Source: an uncultured Pelagibacteraceae bacterium
GTDB lineage: Bacteria > Pseudomonadota > Alphaproteobacteria > Pelagibacterales > Pelagibacteraceae
Direction of reading: 5' to 3'
Assembly (NCBI GenBank): GCA_902580135.1
Contig: CACHJL010000004.1
Coordinates: forward strand, 1-53,232
Length of the DNA: 53,232 nt
Both the position numbers and the translations under genes were made by a program. The notes below the pieces were generated by a model. The model was not told the origin of the DNA. It saw only the letters and a list, made by a program, of their open reading frames with translations, and ran no database searches. Of this stretch, positions 7,218 through 15,719 are shown one piece after another; position 1 is the stretch's first letter, and each line of letters opens with the position of its first letter.

Positions 7218-7769
7218 ATGTTAAAAGATAATTTTTTTAATAAATTAAAAAATTTGCCAGAAACAATTAGACAGTTTGCGGGTCTTATTACTTTAACAAT
7301 TATTATAATTTTATCTTTTAGTATTTTAAATATTTATTGGGGAGGGGGAGATGAGCTAATTAGAAAAATGAAATTAGAAGAAGAAAGAATAGCTGAAGAA
7401 AAAAAACTTAATGCACTTATATCCCAACTTCCATCAGGTATTCTAGTAACATTTGATGGAACAGATAATTTTAGATTGACTGATGAACTATATGAAGCAG
7501 TTTGTAACGCAACAAAACTACTTCCTCAACGTGCTATCATGGCTGCCCATTTTTTAAATTATGAAGCTTACGAACTATATAATATCAATGGTAATAAAAT
7601 TGATGAAACCTATGTTAAATGGGATAAAGAGAAAAACAAATGTTTTGCTGGCTACACTGTAAGCGGAGCCAACGTTGGAGTAAATAAAACAGCAAATGTA
7701 AGTGGAGAGGTTTTAAGTTTTTTAAGTACCGGTATTGATACAAGGGTTTATTTTATTAAAAATTTTTAA
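7218..7769 (+). CDS. Hypothetical single-span membrane protein
   Basis: I start this at ATG 7218 (183 residues) rather than the TTG at 7182 of the ORF track. The ATG leaves 8 bases after the MORN gene, while the TTG would overlap it by 28. A membrane segment near residues 22-40 (AGLITLTIIIILSFSILNIYW) is followed by a charged helix (RKMKLEEERIAEEKKLNALIS) and a roughly 130-residue domain with two cysteines (EAVCNATKL, KNKCFAGY) that I do not recognise. The domain is probably periplasmic. The gene ends 66 bases before the transporter ATPase gene. Confidence 0.6.
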   Translation: MLKDNFFNKLKNLPETIRQFAGLITLTIIIILSFSILNIYWGGGDELIRKMKLEEERIAEEKKLNALISQLPSGILVTFDGTDNFRLTDELYEAVCNATKLLPQRAIMAAHFLNYEAYELYNINGNKIDETYVKWDKEKNKCFAGYTVSGANVGVNKTANVSGEVLSFLSTGIDTRVYFIKNF

Positions 7770-7835
7770 TGAGGAAAGGAATAAATTATATAGATTTTAT
7801 TTTATCTTAATTTCGTATAACTTGATTATAAATTT

Positions 7836-8867
7836 ATGTCTGAACCAGTAATTAAATGTGAAGCTGTTTATAAAATTTTTGGAGAAAATGCCAAAAAAAT
7901 GCTTCAAGAGTCAAATGGCAATGTAGACGCAAAAACTTTTCAAGAAAATGGATGCATAGTAGGAGTTAACAATGCTTCATTTGAAGTTTCAAAGGGAGAA
8001 ATGTTGGTTGTAATGGGTTTGTCTGGATCGGGTAAATCAACTTTGCTAAGATGTATTTCTAGATTAACTGATGCAACAGGTGGAAAAATTTTCATAGAAG
8101 GTCAAGATTTACTCCAATTGAACAATAAAGAACTGATAGAGCTTAGAAGAAATAAAATGGGAATGGTTTTTCAGAGTTTTGCTCTACTTCCTCATAAAAC
8201 AGTTGTAGAAAATATTGCTTTCCCACTTCAAATTAAGGGAATTAAAACTGAAGATAGTATTAGTAAAGCAATGGATATGGTTAAACTTGTTGGTCTTGAT
8301 GGAAGAGAAAATTATTTTCCAAGAGAACTTTCTGGAGGTCAACAACAAAGAGTAGGTATTGCGAGATCTTTAGCAGTAGAGCCTGATATTTGGTTTTTGG
8401 ATGAACCTTTTTCTGCATTAGACCCATTAATTAGAAAAGAAATGCAGGATGAGTTTTTAAGACTTCAAGACAAATTACAAAAAACAATTATGTTTATTAC
8501 TCATGATTTTGACGAAGCTCTAAAACTTGCAGATCGTATTGCCATTATGAAAGATGGAATAATTGAGCAGCTAGACTCACCTGCAAATATTGTTTTAAAT
8601 CCCGCAACTGAATATGTAAGGAAATTTACTGAAGAAGTACCTAGAGAAAAAGTTTTATTAATACAAGATGTAATGGACCCGTCTACCACTGATAATTTGG
8701 GTGATTTGAAAGTTTTAAAAGATGAAATTATTGAAAATGTTGCTGAAAAAATTTTAACTCAAGAAAAAGCAGTAGCAGTCATAGATAATAACAACAAAAT
8801 TGTAGGTTCTATTAATCCAACAAAAATAATTAATACTGTTTTTGGAGGAAGAAAAAATAGTAATTAA
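7836..8867 (+). CDS. tmoV: TMAO-type ABC transporter ATP-binding protein (TmoV-like, ProV/OpuAA family)
   Basis: A 343-residue ABC ATPase that powers uptake through the permease encoded 3 bases downstream. Walker A is GLSGSGKST (residues 61-69), the Q-loop is in VFQSF (about 111-115), the signature is LSGGQQQR (165-172), and Walker B runs into WFLDEP (about 187-191), followed by THDFDEA. About 40 residues precede the ATPase core, as in ProV/OpuAA-type proteins. The C-terminal 80 residues form a degenerate CBS-like regulatory part (KAVAVIDNNNKIVGSI). The partners are the TmoX-like and TmoW-like proteins. Glycine betaine transport is the main alternative. Confidence 0.75.
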   Translation: MSEPVIKCEAVYKIFGENAKKMLQESNGNVDAKTFQENGCIVGVNNASFEVSKGEMLVVMGLSGSGKSTLLRCISRLTDATGGKIFIEGQDLLQLNNKELIELRRNKMGMVFQSFALLPHKTVVENIAFPLQIKGIKTEDSISKAMDMVKLVGLDGRENYFPRELSGGQQQRVGIARSLAVEPDIWFLDEPFSALDPLIRKEMQDEFLRLQDKLQKTIMFITHDFDEALKLADRIAIMKDGIIEQLDSPANIVLNPATEYVRKFTEEVPREKVLLIQDVMDPSTTDNLGDLKVLKDEIIENVAEKILTQEKAVAVIDNNNKIVGSINPTKIINTVFGGRKNSN

Positions 8868-8870
8868 ATT

Positions 8871-11024
8871 ATGGAATTTGTAAAAAAATATCCAAAATTA
8901 TTTCAATGGCTATTTTTATTGGTTGTATTTTTTGCCTTATGTTTTGCAATTGATGTTCCTGAAACATATAAATTTATAAGAGGTCAAGCAGAATTTGTTA
9001 AAGATCCAAATCAAAGCTCCTTCGTTTTTCTTGGTAAAGAAGTAAGATATTACGCTTTTGATGTTTTTTGGAGACTGCCTCCATTACTCGGATGGTTGCC
9101 TATATGGATAAATGACTCATTATTTTTCTTAATGAATGAGTGGATGCCAATTGAGTTTTGGAACGAAGACACTCAAGAATACAGAACGCGGCCTTTAGTT
9201 TTACAAATAAGTAGAAATTTAACTGCTTTTATGACGTTTCTAATAGAGCTGATTAGAGAGATTTTATTAGGTGGACTTGAAACTATTGTTGCATTTACTA
9301 GTTGGGATTGGATAGACAAAAACCCTTGGGCAGAGCTACCAGGTTTACCATGGACTATAGTTGCAGCAGGTTCATCAATACTTGCTTATAAGCTAAGTGG
9401 TAAAGGTCTAGCTTTGTTTGCCGGTTTAGTTATGGTTTACATTTCTATATTTGGTCAATGGAAGCCTTCGATGCAAACTCTTTCTTTTATACTAGTTGCA
9501 GCACCACTATCATTTATTTTTGGCTTAGGCTTAGGTGTAGCGGCATTTAAAAGTAAACGTATTGAGAAAGCTTTATATCCGATACTTTTAGTTATGCAAA
9601 CAATGCCACAATACGCGGTATTAGTTCCTGCACTTGTTCTTTTTGGAGTTGGTGATCATGCTGCAGTAATTATAACTATGGTTGTTGCTGTTCCACCAAT
9701 GATATTATTAACTATATTAGGTTTAAGAGCAATACCCCCAGAAGTTATTGAAGCAGGTAGAATGAGCGGATGTAACAACTGGCAACTAATGTTTAAAGTA
9801 TTAATTCCAACCGCACGAAGAGATATCTTAATTGGAGTAAACCAGGTCATCATGGTGTGTTTTTCTATGGCTGTTATTTCTGCATTTATAGGTGCAAAAG
9901 GTTTAGGTTTTAATTTATTACTAGCCTTAAACCAACTTAATATTGGTTTAGCCTTAGAGGCTGGATTGTGTATTAGTTTAATTGCAATTCTTTTAGACAA
10001 AATGTCTTTAGCTTGGGCAAATAAACAAACAGATTATTTTGGAAACTTAACATTCTATCAAAGAAATAAAAATATTTTATTTTTTGCTGCAACAGTAATT
10101 ATTGGAATTGTACTTGCTTATATTGGAACTTTTTTGTTCAAAGGTGATTACAATTATTTGTTTGAAGTTCCGCATAACAAAGGAATATCAACAGCTGATT
10201 TTTGGAATAAAGGAGTTGATTGGATCTTTGATACGTTTTTTGTTTACATAAAAGCATTTAATACATGGTTGATTCAAGATGTGCTTCAACCAATGAGAGC
10301 TTTATATTTAAGAATGCCCGCAGTAGCTACAATAGTTTTGGTTGTTGGAGCTGGATATTTAATTGGTGGGATTCGTTCAGCATTAGTAGTTTGTGGATTA
10401 ACATTATTTATAGCTTTAAGTCCATGGTGGGATAGAGCATTAGTGACAGCATATATGGCAACTTTTGGAGTTGTTGTATCTTGTATAATTGGATTTACAG
10501 TTGGAACTTTATGTTTTCAAAACAAACATTCTGCGAGTTTTATGCTGGGGGTTTGTGACATATTTCAAACTTTTCCTTCCTTTGTATACTTAATTCCAGT
10601 GATGATGTTGTTTGGGATAACAGATACTTCAGTTTTAATTGCTGTTATAGTTTATGCAACAATACCTGCAACAAGATATACTATTGAAGGTCTTAGAAGT
10701 GTTCCTGCGGGTTTGCATGACGCTGCAACAATGTCAGGTGTAAATAAATTCCAGAGATTGACCAAAATAGAATTTCCTTTAGCTTTTCCTCATATGATGC
10801 TTGGCTTAAATCAAACAATCGTATTCGCATTGTTTATGGTGATAATAGGAGCCTTTATTGGAACAGAAGATTTAGGACAATACATTTTAAAAGCTTTATC
10901 TGATAAAAAAGGAGCAGGTATAGGATTTACTCTTGGTATATGTGTAGCATTCATAGGTCTGATATTTGATAATTTAATTCGAACTTGGGTAGATAAAAGA
11001 AAAAAACATCTAGGCATAGATTAA
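8871..11024 (+). CDS. tmoW: TMAO-type ABC transporter permease, duplicated ProW-like protein (TmoW-like)
   Basis: A 717-residue multi-span membrane protein carrying two binding-protein-dependent transport permease domains. Each has an EAA-type cytoplasmic loop that contacts the ATPase: LRAIPPEVIEAGRMSGCNNWQLMFKVLIP in the first half and LRSVPAGLHDAATMSGVNKFQRLTKIEFPLAFP in the second. It therefore acts as a fused pair where ProW systems use two identical copies. The long N-terminal part (about 190 residues) contains further membrane segments and a tryptophan-rich loop. The gene follows tmoV by 3 bases and precedes glycerol kinase by 4, so all three are probably co-transcribed. Specificity for TMAO is inferred from tdm and tmm nearby. 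Confidence 0.75.
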   Translation: MEFVKKYPKLFQWLFLLVVFFALCFAIDVPETYKFIRGQAEFVKDPNQSSFVFLGKEVRYYAFDVFWRLPPLLGWLPIWINDSLFFLMNEWMPIEFWNEDTQEYRTRPLVLQISRNLTAFMTFLIELIREILLGGLETIVAFTSWDWIDKNPWAELPGLPWTIVAAGSSILAYKLSGKGLALFAGLVMVYISIFGQWKPSMQTLSFILVAAPLSFIFGLGLGVAAFKSKRIEKALYPILLVMQTMPQYAVLVPALVLFGVGDHAAVIITMVVAVPPMILLTILGLRAIPPEVIEAGRMSGCNNWQLMFKVLIPTARRDILIGVNQVIMVCFSMAVISAFIGAKGLGFNLLLALNQLNIGLALEAGLCISLIAILLDKMSLAWANKQTDYFGNLTFYQRNKNILFFAATVIIGIVLAYIGTFLFKGDYNYLFEVPHNKGISTADFWNKGVDWIFDTFFVYIKAFNTWLIQDVLQPMRALYLRMPAVATIVLVVGAGYLIGGIRSALVVCGLTLFIALSPWWDRALVTAYMATFGVVVSCIIGFTVGTLCFQNKHSASFMLGVCDIFQTFPSFVYLIPVMMLFGITDTSVLIAVIVYATIPATRYTIEGLRSVPAGLHDAATMSGVNKFQRLTKIEFPLAFPHMMLGLNQTIVFALFMVIIGAFIGTEDLGQYILKALSDKKGAGIGFTLGICVAFIGLIFDNLIRTWVDKRKKHLGID

Positions 11025-11028
11025 AATT

Positions 11029-12507
11029 GTGAGAAAATTTCTCATTGCTATTGATCAAGGAACTACTTCAACTAGAGCGATTTTGTTTGATGCCAGGGGC
11101 AATATAAAATTTATATCTCAATTTGAGTTTAAACAATATTTTCCAAAAAATGGATGGGTAGAACATAATCCAAATGAAATTTGGTTAACTACATTAAAAG
11201 CATTAAAAAAAGTTATAGCAAAAGCAACTGAGCTAAAAGGAAAAATAATAAGCATAGGAATAACTAATCAGAGAGAAACTACTATTTTGTGGAACAAAAA
11301 AACAGGCAAACCAATTTATAATGCAATTGTTTGGCAAGATAGAAGAACTCAAAAATATTGTGAGGAACTTATAAAGAGAAATTATGAAAATAATTTTAGA
11401 AAAAAAACAGGTCTTTTTATTGATCCATATTTTTCAGCAACAAAAATAAAGTGGATTTTAGAAAATGTAAAAAGCTCAAAGAAGTTACTTAAATCAAACA
11501 ATTTACTATTTGGAACAGTAGATACTTTTTTAATATGGAAACTTACTAACGGGAAAAAACATTTAACCGAAGCCACTAATGCGAGTAGGACTATGTTATT
11601 TAATATTAATAGCAATAAATGGGATAAAGAAATTTTAAAAAAATTAAATATTTCAAAAAATATTTTGCCTGAAGTAAAAAATTCTGCAGACAATTTTGGA
11701 TTTACTAATAAAAAAATTATTGGACAAGAGATTCCTATATCTGCTGTTTTAGGTGATCAACAAGCTGCTGCAGTAGGCCAAGCGTGTTTTGCAAAAGGTT
11801 CAGTCAAATGTACTTATGGTACTGGAGCTTTTATTATTATGAACACTGGGTCAAAAAAAATTTATTCAAAAAATAAATTATTAACTACAATTTGCTATAG
11901 AATAAATGGAAAAAATACTTATGCATTAGAAGGTTCAATTTTTATAGCAGGTGCTGGCATTCAATGGTTAAGAGATAAATTAAAATTAATTAATAATGCA
12001 TATGAAACAGAAAAAATTGCTAAATCAAAAAAAAATAATGATAATGTTTATGTGGTTCCTGCATTTAGTGGGATGGGAGCACCTTATTGGAGACCTAATG
12101 CTAGAGGATTAATAACAGGATTAACGAGAAATAGTGATTGGAAAAATTTGGTAAGAGCTACTATTGAGTCTGTTGCGTACCAAAGTTATGATTTATTTAA
12201 TAGCATGAGAAAAGATGGATTAAAGCCTAAGTTTGTAAAAGTTGATGGAGGTATGGTAGCTAATAATTGGTTTTCTCAATTTTTATCAGACATTATAAAT
12301 TTAAATGTTATTAGACCGAAGATTCTAGAAACAACAGCCTTAGGAGTCGCTCTTTTGGCTGGGTATCAAGCTGGAGAGTTCAAATCGTTAAATGAAATTC
12401 AAATAAGGTGGAAAAAAGATAAAATTTTTTCATCTAAATTAGACAAATCAGTGAGAAATAACTTATTGAGTGGTTGGAAGTTAGCTGTCGAAAGAACTTT
12501 ATTATAA
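11029..12507 (+). CDS. glpK: Glycerol kinase
   Basis: A 492-residue FGGY-family kinase that phosphorylates glycerol to glycerol 3-phosphate in the cytoplasm. It has the N-terminal ATP motif AIDQGTTSTRAILFD, the substrate motif TNQRETTILWNKKTGKPIYNAIVWQDRRT typical of glycerol kinases, and AVLGDQQAAA, which holds the catalytic aspartate. The length matches the family (about 495-500). The start is GTG, with no ribosome site visible, 4 bases after the permease gene, suggesting translational coupling. No glycerol facilitator or glycerol-3-phosphate dehydrogenase lies nearby, so its place in a methylamine island is unexplained. It meets tmm tail to tail with 10 bases between stops. Confidence 0.88.
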   Translation: MRKFLIAIDQGTTSTRAILFDARGNIKFISQFEFKQYFPKNGWVEHNPNEIWLTTLKALKKVIAKATELKGKIISIGITNQRETTILWNKKTGKPIYNAIVWQDRRTQKYCEELIKRNYENNFRKKTGLFIDPYFSATKIKWILENVKSSKKLLKSNNLLFGTVDTFLIWKLTNGKKHLTEATNASRTMLFNINSNKWDKEILKKLNISKNILPEVKNSADNFGFTNKKIIGQEIPISAVLGDQQAAAVGQACFAKGSVKCTYGTGAFIIMNTGSKKIYSKNKLLTTICYRINGKNTYALEGSIFIAGAGIQWLRDKLKLINNAYETEKIAKSKKNNDNVYVVPAFSGMGAPYWRPNARGLITGLTRNSDWKNLVRATIESVAYQSYDLFNSMRKDGLKPKFVKVDGGMVANNWFSQFLSDIINLNVIRPKILETTALGVALLAGYQAGEFKSLNEIQIRWKKDKIFSSKLDKSVRNNLLSGWKLAVERTLL

Positions 12508-12517
12508 TTAAAAATTA

Positions 12518-13846
12518 CTACTTCAAAAAAGTTTTCATTGAGTCATCCATAGCTGAAGCCCAAGGAGTATGATGAATAGGTGCAACTGAGCCAGTAACAG
12601 GAGATGAGAATGACTTATTCCTATATGTTGAAATATCTTCAACTTTGTGATGTTCCCATTCTTTGAAATGTTTACGAATTAATTCAAAATCTATTTTTGG
12701 ATAATCTGACATTTCGTGCAGTTCTTTTGTATATTCAGTTTGAAAATCAATCATCTGATCCGGATTTTCTAACTTTTCTTCTATTGAAACCCACTTATTA
12801 ATATCTTTTTCAATCTCATTATCATTTGGAATTTGAATTTTACCCATTATTACATCTCTTGCATACCAAGCTTGGCAGTCAAACATATTAAATGTGTGGA
12901 ACTGATCTTGCATCCCAAGATATATAAGTTTGTGATTATCTTGCCATACAACACCTTTGTATAGTTTGGGCGGATACAATCTATTTCCAGTTTTTAGATT
13001 TAAATTCTCTTCTAAAAACGGAAAGTGGTGAAGGTAACCTGTACATAAAATTACAACATCAGCTTCTTGTTCAGTTTTATCTTTAAATATTGCTTTTTTA
13101 CCTTCAAGCCGATCAAGGTAATAAACTTCTTTCATACCATTTGGCCATTTGAAACCCATAGGATTGTGCCTGTATCCTATTGTTACACTTTTAGCTCCAT
13201 ACTTATTGCATTGCAGAGCCACATCCTCGGCAGAATAACTACTACCTAAAACTATAACATTTTTATCTCTAAATTCTTCAGCATCTCTAAAATCATGTGA
13301 GTGCATAATTCTTCCAGGAAATGAGTCCATTCCTTTATACTGAGGTATAAATGGAACAGAAAAATGTCCGGTTGAAACTATTACATAGTCAAAATTATCT
13401 TTTAAATTTTCACTACTAGTTTTATTTTGATAGCTAACTTCAAATTTATCAGAATTATAAATAACATTTGTTACTTTGGTGTTAAATTTTATTTTATCTT
13501 TCAAATTTCCCTTGCTAACTCTACCAATTATATAATCATGCAAAACTTCTCTTGGAGGAAATGAAGGAATAGGTTTACCAAAATGTTCATCAAAAGAGTA
13601 ATCTGCAAATTCTAAACATTCTTTTGGTCCATTCGACCAAAGATATCTATACATGCTATTAGGAACAGGGTCTCCATATTGATCAGAGCCTGTTCTCCAA
13701 CTATAATTCCAAAGACCACCCCAATCTTCTTGTTTTTCAAAACATACAATTTCTGGAATTTTTTCACCTTTTTTTTCAGCCTGCTCAAAAGCTCTCAGCA
13801 TCGAAAGTCCACAAGGACCCGTTCCTATAATTGCTACTTTTGTCAT
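12518..13846 (-). CDS. tmm: Trimethylamine monooxygenase (flavin-containing, NADPH-dependent)
   Basis: A 442-residue bacterial FMO that oxidises trimethylamine to trimethylamine N-oxide with FAD, NADPH and O2. The FAD-binding motif is GTGPCGLS at the N-terminus. The FMO identifying motif FxGxxxHxxxF appears as FPGRIMHSHDF, the NADPH site as GSSYSAED, and the late FMO motif as CTGYLHHFPF. SMYRYLWSNGPKECLEF and FNMFDCQAWYARDVI match the Tmm subgroup as I know it from Methylocella and SAR11. The length is usual. It is the last gene of the amine island and has its own upstream region (122 bases, very AT-rich). No defect is seen. Confidence 0.92.
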   Translation of the reverse strand: MTKVAIIGTGPCGLSMLRAFEQAEKKGEKIPEIVCFEKQEDWGGLWNYSWRTGSDQYGDPVPNSMYRYLWSNGPKECLEFADYSFDEHFGKPIPSFPPREVLHDYIIGRVSKGNLKDKIKFNTKVTNVIYNSDKFEVSYQNKTSSENLKDNFDYVIVSTGHFSVPFIPQYKGMDSFPGRIMHSHDFRDAEEFRDKNVIVLGSSYSAEDVALQCNKYGAKSVTIGYRHNPMGFKWPNGMKEVYYLDRLEGKKAIFKDKTEQEADVVILCTGYLHHFPFLEENLNLKTGNRLYPPKLYKGVVWQDNHKLIYLGMQDQFHTFNMFDCQAWYARDVIMGKIQIPNDNEIEKDINKWVSIEEKLENPDQMIDFQTEYTKELHEMSDYPKIDFELIRKHFKEWEHHKVEDISTYRNKSFSSPVTGSVAPIHHTPWASAMDDSMKTFLK

Positions 13847-13968
13847 TTAACTATAACCCTTTATAAATAAATTTATAAACTCATTCTAATAATAAAAAAT
13901 ATAAAATTAAAACTATTTTTTAGATTGAAATTAATTGTTATTGGATATCTACTTTGATTAATTGGTTT

Positions 13969-14172
13969 ATGAAAAAAAATATAAAATTTATAATATTTAT
14001 TATTCTCGCTATAATTGCACTGTACCTTACTAGAGTTAATTATGGAGATCACAGTAAAAGTAAATCAATTTCAGCATGTATTATAGCTCAAAAAAATAAA
14101 TCATCAAATATGACTAGAGCAGAAGCTGAAAAATATTGCAAAGATGAGATAAATAAAAAAATTAATAAATAA
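13969..14172 (+). CDS. Hypothetical small membrane-anchored protein
   Basis: I start at ATG 13969 (67 residues), giving MKKNIKFIIFIILAIIALYLTRVNYG. The TTG at 13954 in the ORF track adds only five residues. One N-terminal membrane helix is followed by a short charged tail with two cysteines (SACIIAQKNKS and EKYCKDEINKK). The pattern SxSACIIAQK...AEKYCK suggests a small disulfide-bonded periplasmic domain. Function unknown. It ends 16 bases before the dioxygenase gene, so the two may be co-transcribed. Confidence 0.5.
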   Translation: MKKNIKFIIFIILAIIALYLTRVNYGDHSKSKSISACIIAQKNKSSNMTRAEAEKYCKDEINKKINK

Positions 14173-14188
14173 AAAAGCTATTATTAAA

Positions 14189-15016
14189 ATGTATAATTTG
14201 TCTCAAGATCAAGTAAGTCAATATAACGAAGATGGTTTTATCGCACCTATAAATGTTTTGTCTGAAAATGAAGCTGGTGAAGTTAGAGAAGAGATAGAAC
14301 GCATAGAAAAAGATTGGCCAGATGAACTTTCAGGATTAGGAAGAAATTATGTTCATCTTATTTCTCCGGTTTTTGATAAAATTCCGCATAACTCAAAAAT
14401 ATTAGATGCAGTAGAGAGCATTATCGGAAAAGACATACTTGTTTGTGGAACTACACTATTTATTAAAAATCCAGATAAAAAAGGTTTTGTTAGTTTTCAT
14501 CAAGATGCAAAATATATAGGATTAGAACCTTATAACTGGGTTACGGGTTGGTTAGCCGTAACCGATGCCAATGAAGAAAATGGATGTATGAGAATGTGGA
14601 AAGGATCTCATAAAGAAGATTTACAATTTCATAATCAAAAATTTAATGAAAACAATCTTTTAACAAGAGGTCAAACAGTAGAAAATGTTCCAATTGAAAA
14701 AACATCTCCTGTTATATTAAAAGCAGGTCAATTATCGCTTCATCATCCAAAGATTATCCATGGCTCTGGACTTAATAGAAGTAAAGAGCGACGTATTGGT
14801 TTTGCTATACAAAGTTATATTGGATGCAATGTAGATCAAGTTTTGGGTAAAATGTATGTGCAACTAGCTAGAGGAAAAGATACTTTTAATTATCATCAAC
14901 ATGTCAAAAGACCCTCTGGATTAATGAACAATATTGATGTTGCATCTAGAAAAAAAGCAAATGAAGAATTGTCAAAAATATTTTATAGTGGATCTAAAAA
15001 AATAGGAAAATTTTAA
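14189..15016 (+). CDS. PhyH (phytanoyl-CoA dioxygenase) family Fe(II)/2-oxoglutarate oxygenase
   Basis: A 275-residue cytoplasmic oxygenase. The metal triad is visible as HQD (H104, D106) in SFHQDAKYIGL and the distal H191 in KIIHGSGLNRS, followed by ERRIGFAIQS, whose arginine would bind 2-oxoglutarate. WVTGWLAVTDANEENGCMRMWKGSHK is the typical PhyH core. Substrates in this family are very varied (lipids, small acids, osmolytes, secondary metabolites), so I do not assign one. It stands 1 base before a small unknown gene. The nearby tmm does not prove a role in amine metabolism. Confidence 0.82.
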   Translation: MYNLSQDQVSQYNEDGFIAPINVLSENEAGEVREEIERIEKDWPDELSGLGRNYVHLISPVFDKIPHNSKILDAVESIIGKDILVCGTTLFIKNPDKKGFVSFHQDAKYIGLEPYNWVTGWLAVTDANEENGCMRMWKGSHKEDLQFHNQKFNENNLLTRGQTVENVPIEKTSPVILKAGQLSLHHPKIIHGSGLNRSKERRIGFAIQSYIGCNVDQVLGKMYVQLARGKDTFNYHQHVKRPSGLMNNIDVASRKKANEELSKIFYSGSKKIGKF

Positions 15017-15017
15017 A

Positions 15018-15287
15018 ATGACCTTAATGAATGAGAAGCTTAAATTGTTAAGTTGCAGTGAGTTTAGGATTTTTCTTAAAAAATTAATTGATGATAAAAT
15101 TGAAAAGGAGTGGACAGCTGATTTTATAGATAATTTGAATTTAATAATGATACCAAGGATGACAATCAAAAGAAGATATGAAAATAAAGGAATTGATTTA
15201 ATAAAATTAATTAATGACTCAAGTTATTACAATAAAGTAAAAAAAAATATTAATTCTAGAGGGAGTTTAGAATTTAAAGATAAGTAA
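15018..15287 (+). CDS. Hypothetical small cytoplasmic protein
   Basis: An 89-residue lysine-rich protein with no signal peptide or membrane segment and no motif I recognise. It begins 1 base after the dioxygenase stop, so co-transcription is likely. An internal methionine at residue 4 (MNEKLKL) could be the real start. It ends 3 bases before the convergent membrane-protein gene. The tight packing favours a real gene over a chance ORF, but the evidence is modest. Confidence 0.45.
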   Translation: MTLMNEKLKLLSCSEFRIFLKKLIDDKIEKEWTADFIDNLNLIMIPRMTIKRRYENKGIDLIKLINDSSYYNKVKKNINSRGSLEFKDK

Positions 15288-15290
15288 AAT

Positions 15291-15710
15291 TTAAGATAAA
15301 TAAATTTTATCTGACAATCCGTAGACAAGGACCGAACTTAATATTAAAAAAACTATTGGAGCAATTATTCCTTCATTCGAAGTTTTTTCATTTATACCAG
15401 TTTTATCAATTTTAATTGAGTAGAAATTGGTTAAAAAAACACAAGCATGTATAATCACCAATAGATTAAAAAACGCCCAAGTTCCTTCAACACCGTTAGG
15501 TCTTACAAACATAATGTAAAGAGCCATTATTACCCAGCCAATCATTAGTGCTCCGACAAATCTAACAATAATTGCTGCGCTATGATCTATATCAAATTTA
15601 TCCATAAATGATTTGGTTCCAACAATTGTTTGAAAACAATAAACTGCTATTCCTATAAAATGTGCAAGAAATATTATTAAATAAAATATTCCGTTAAATT
15701 TTTCGATCAC
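15291..15710 (-). CDS. Hypothetical four-span membrane protein
   Basis: A 139-residue integral membrane protein with about four hydrophobic helices: near residues 7-27, 46-68, 80-98 and 115-135. The family is not recognised. Charged loops hold NGVEGTW and KIDKTGINEKTSNEG. It lies 9 bases downstream of a glycosyltransferase gene on the same strand and may be carried in that transcript. No catalytic motif is seen. Confidence 0.55.
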   Translation of the reverse strand: MIEKFNGIFYLIIFLAHFIGIAVYCFQTIVGTKSFMDKFDIDHSAAIIVRFVGALMIGWVIMALYIMFVRPNGVEGTWAFFNLLVIIHACVFLTNFYSIKIDKTGINEKTSNEGIIAPIVFLILSSVLVYGLSDKIYLS

Positions 15711-15719
15711 AATTTAATT

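Noticed and set aside
5288-11024. Plain glycine betaine/proline transporter (proXVW)
   Set aside because: Not excluded, but direct linkage to tdm and tmm makes TMAO the better ligand; kept as the alternative in the entries.
13860-13879. Two TTTATAAA motifs 12 bases apart upstream of tmm
   Set aside because: Such self-complementary AT words are expected by chance in DNA this AT-rich.
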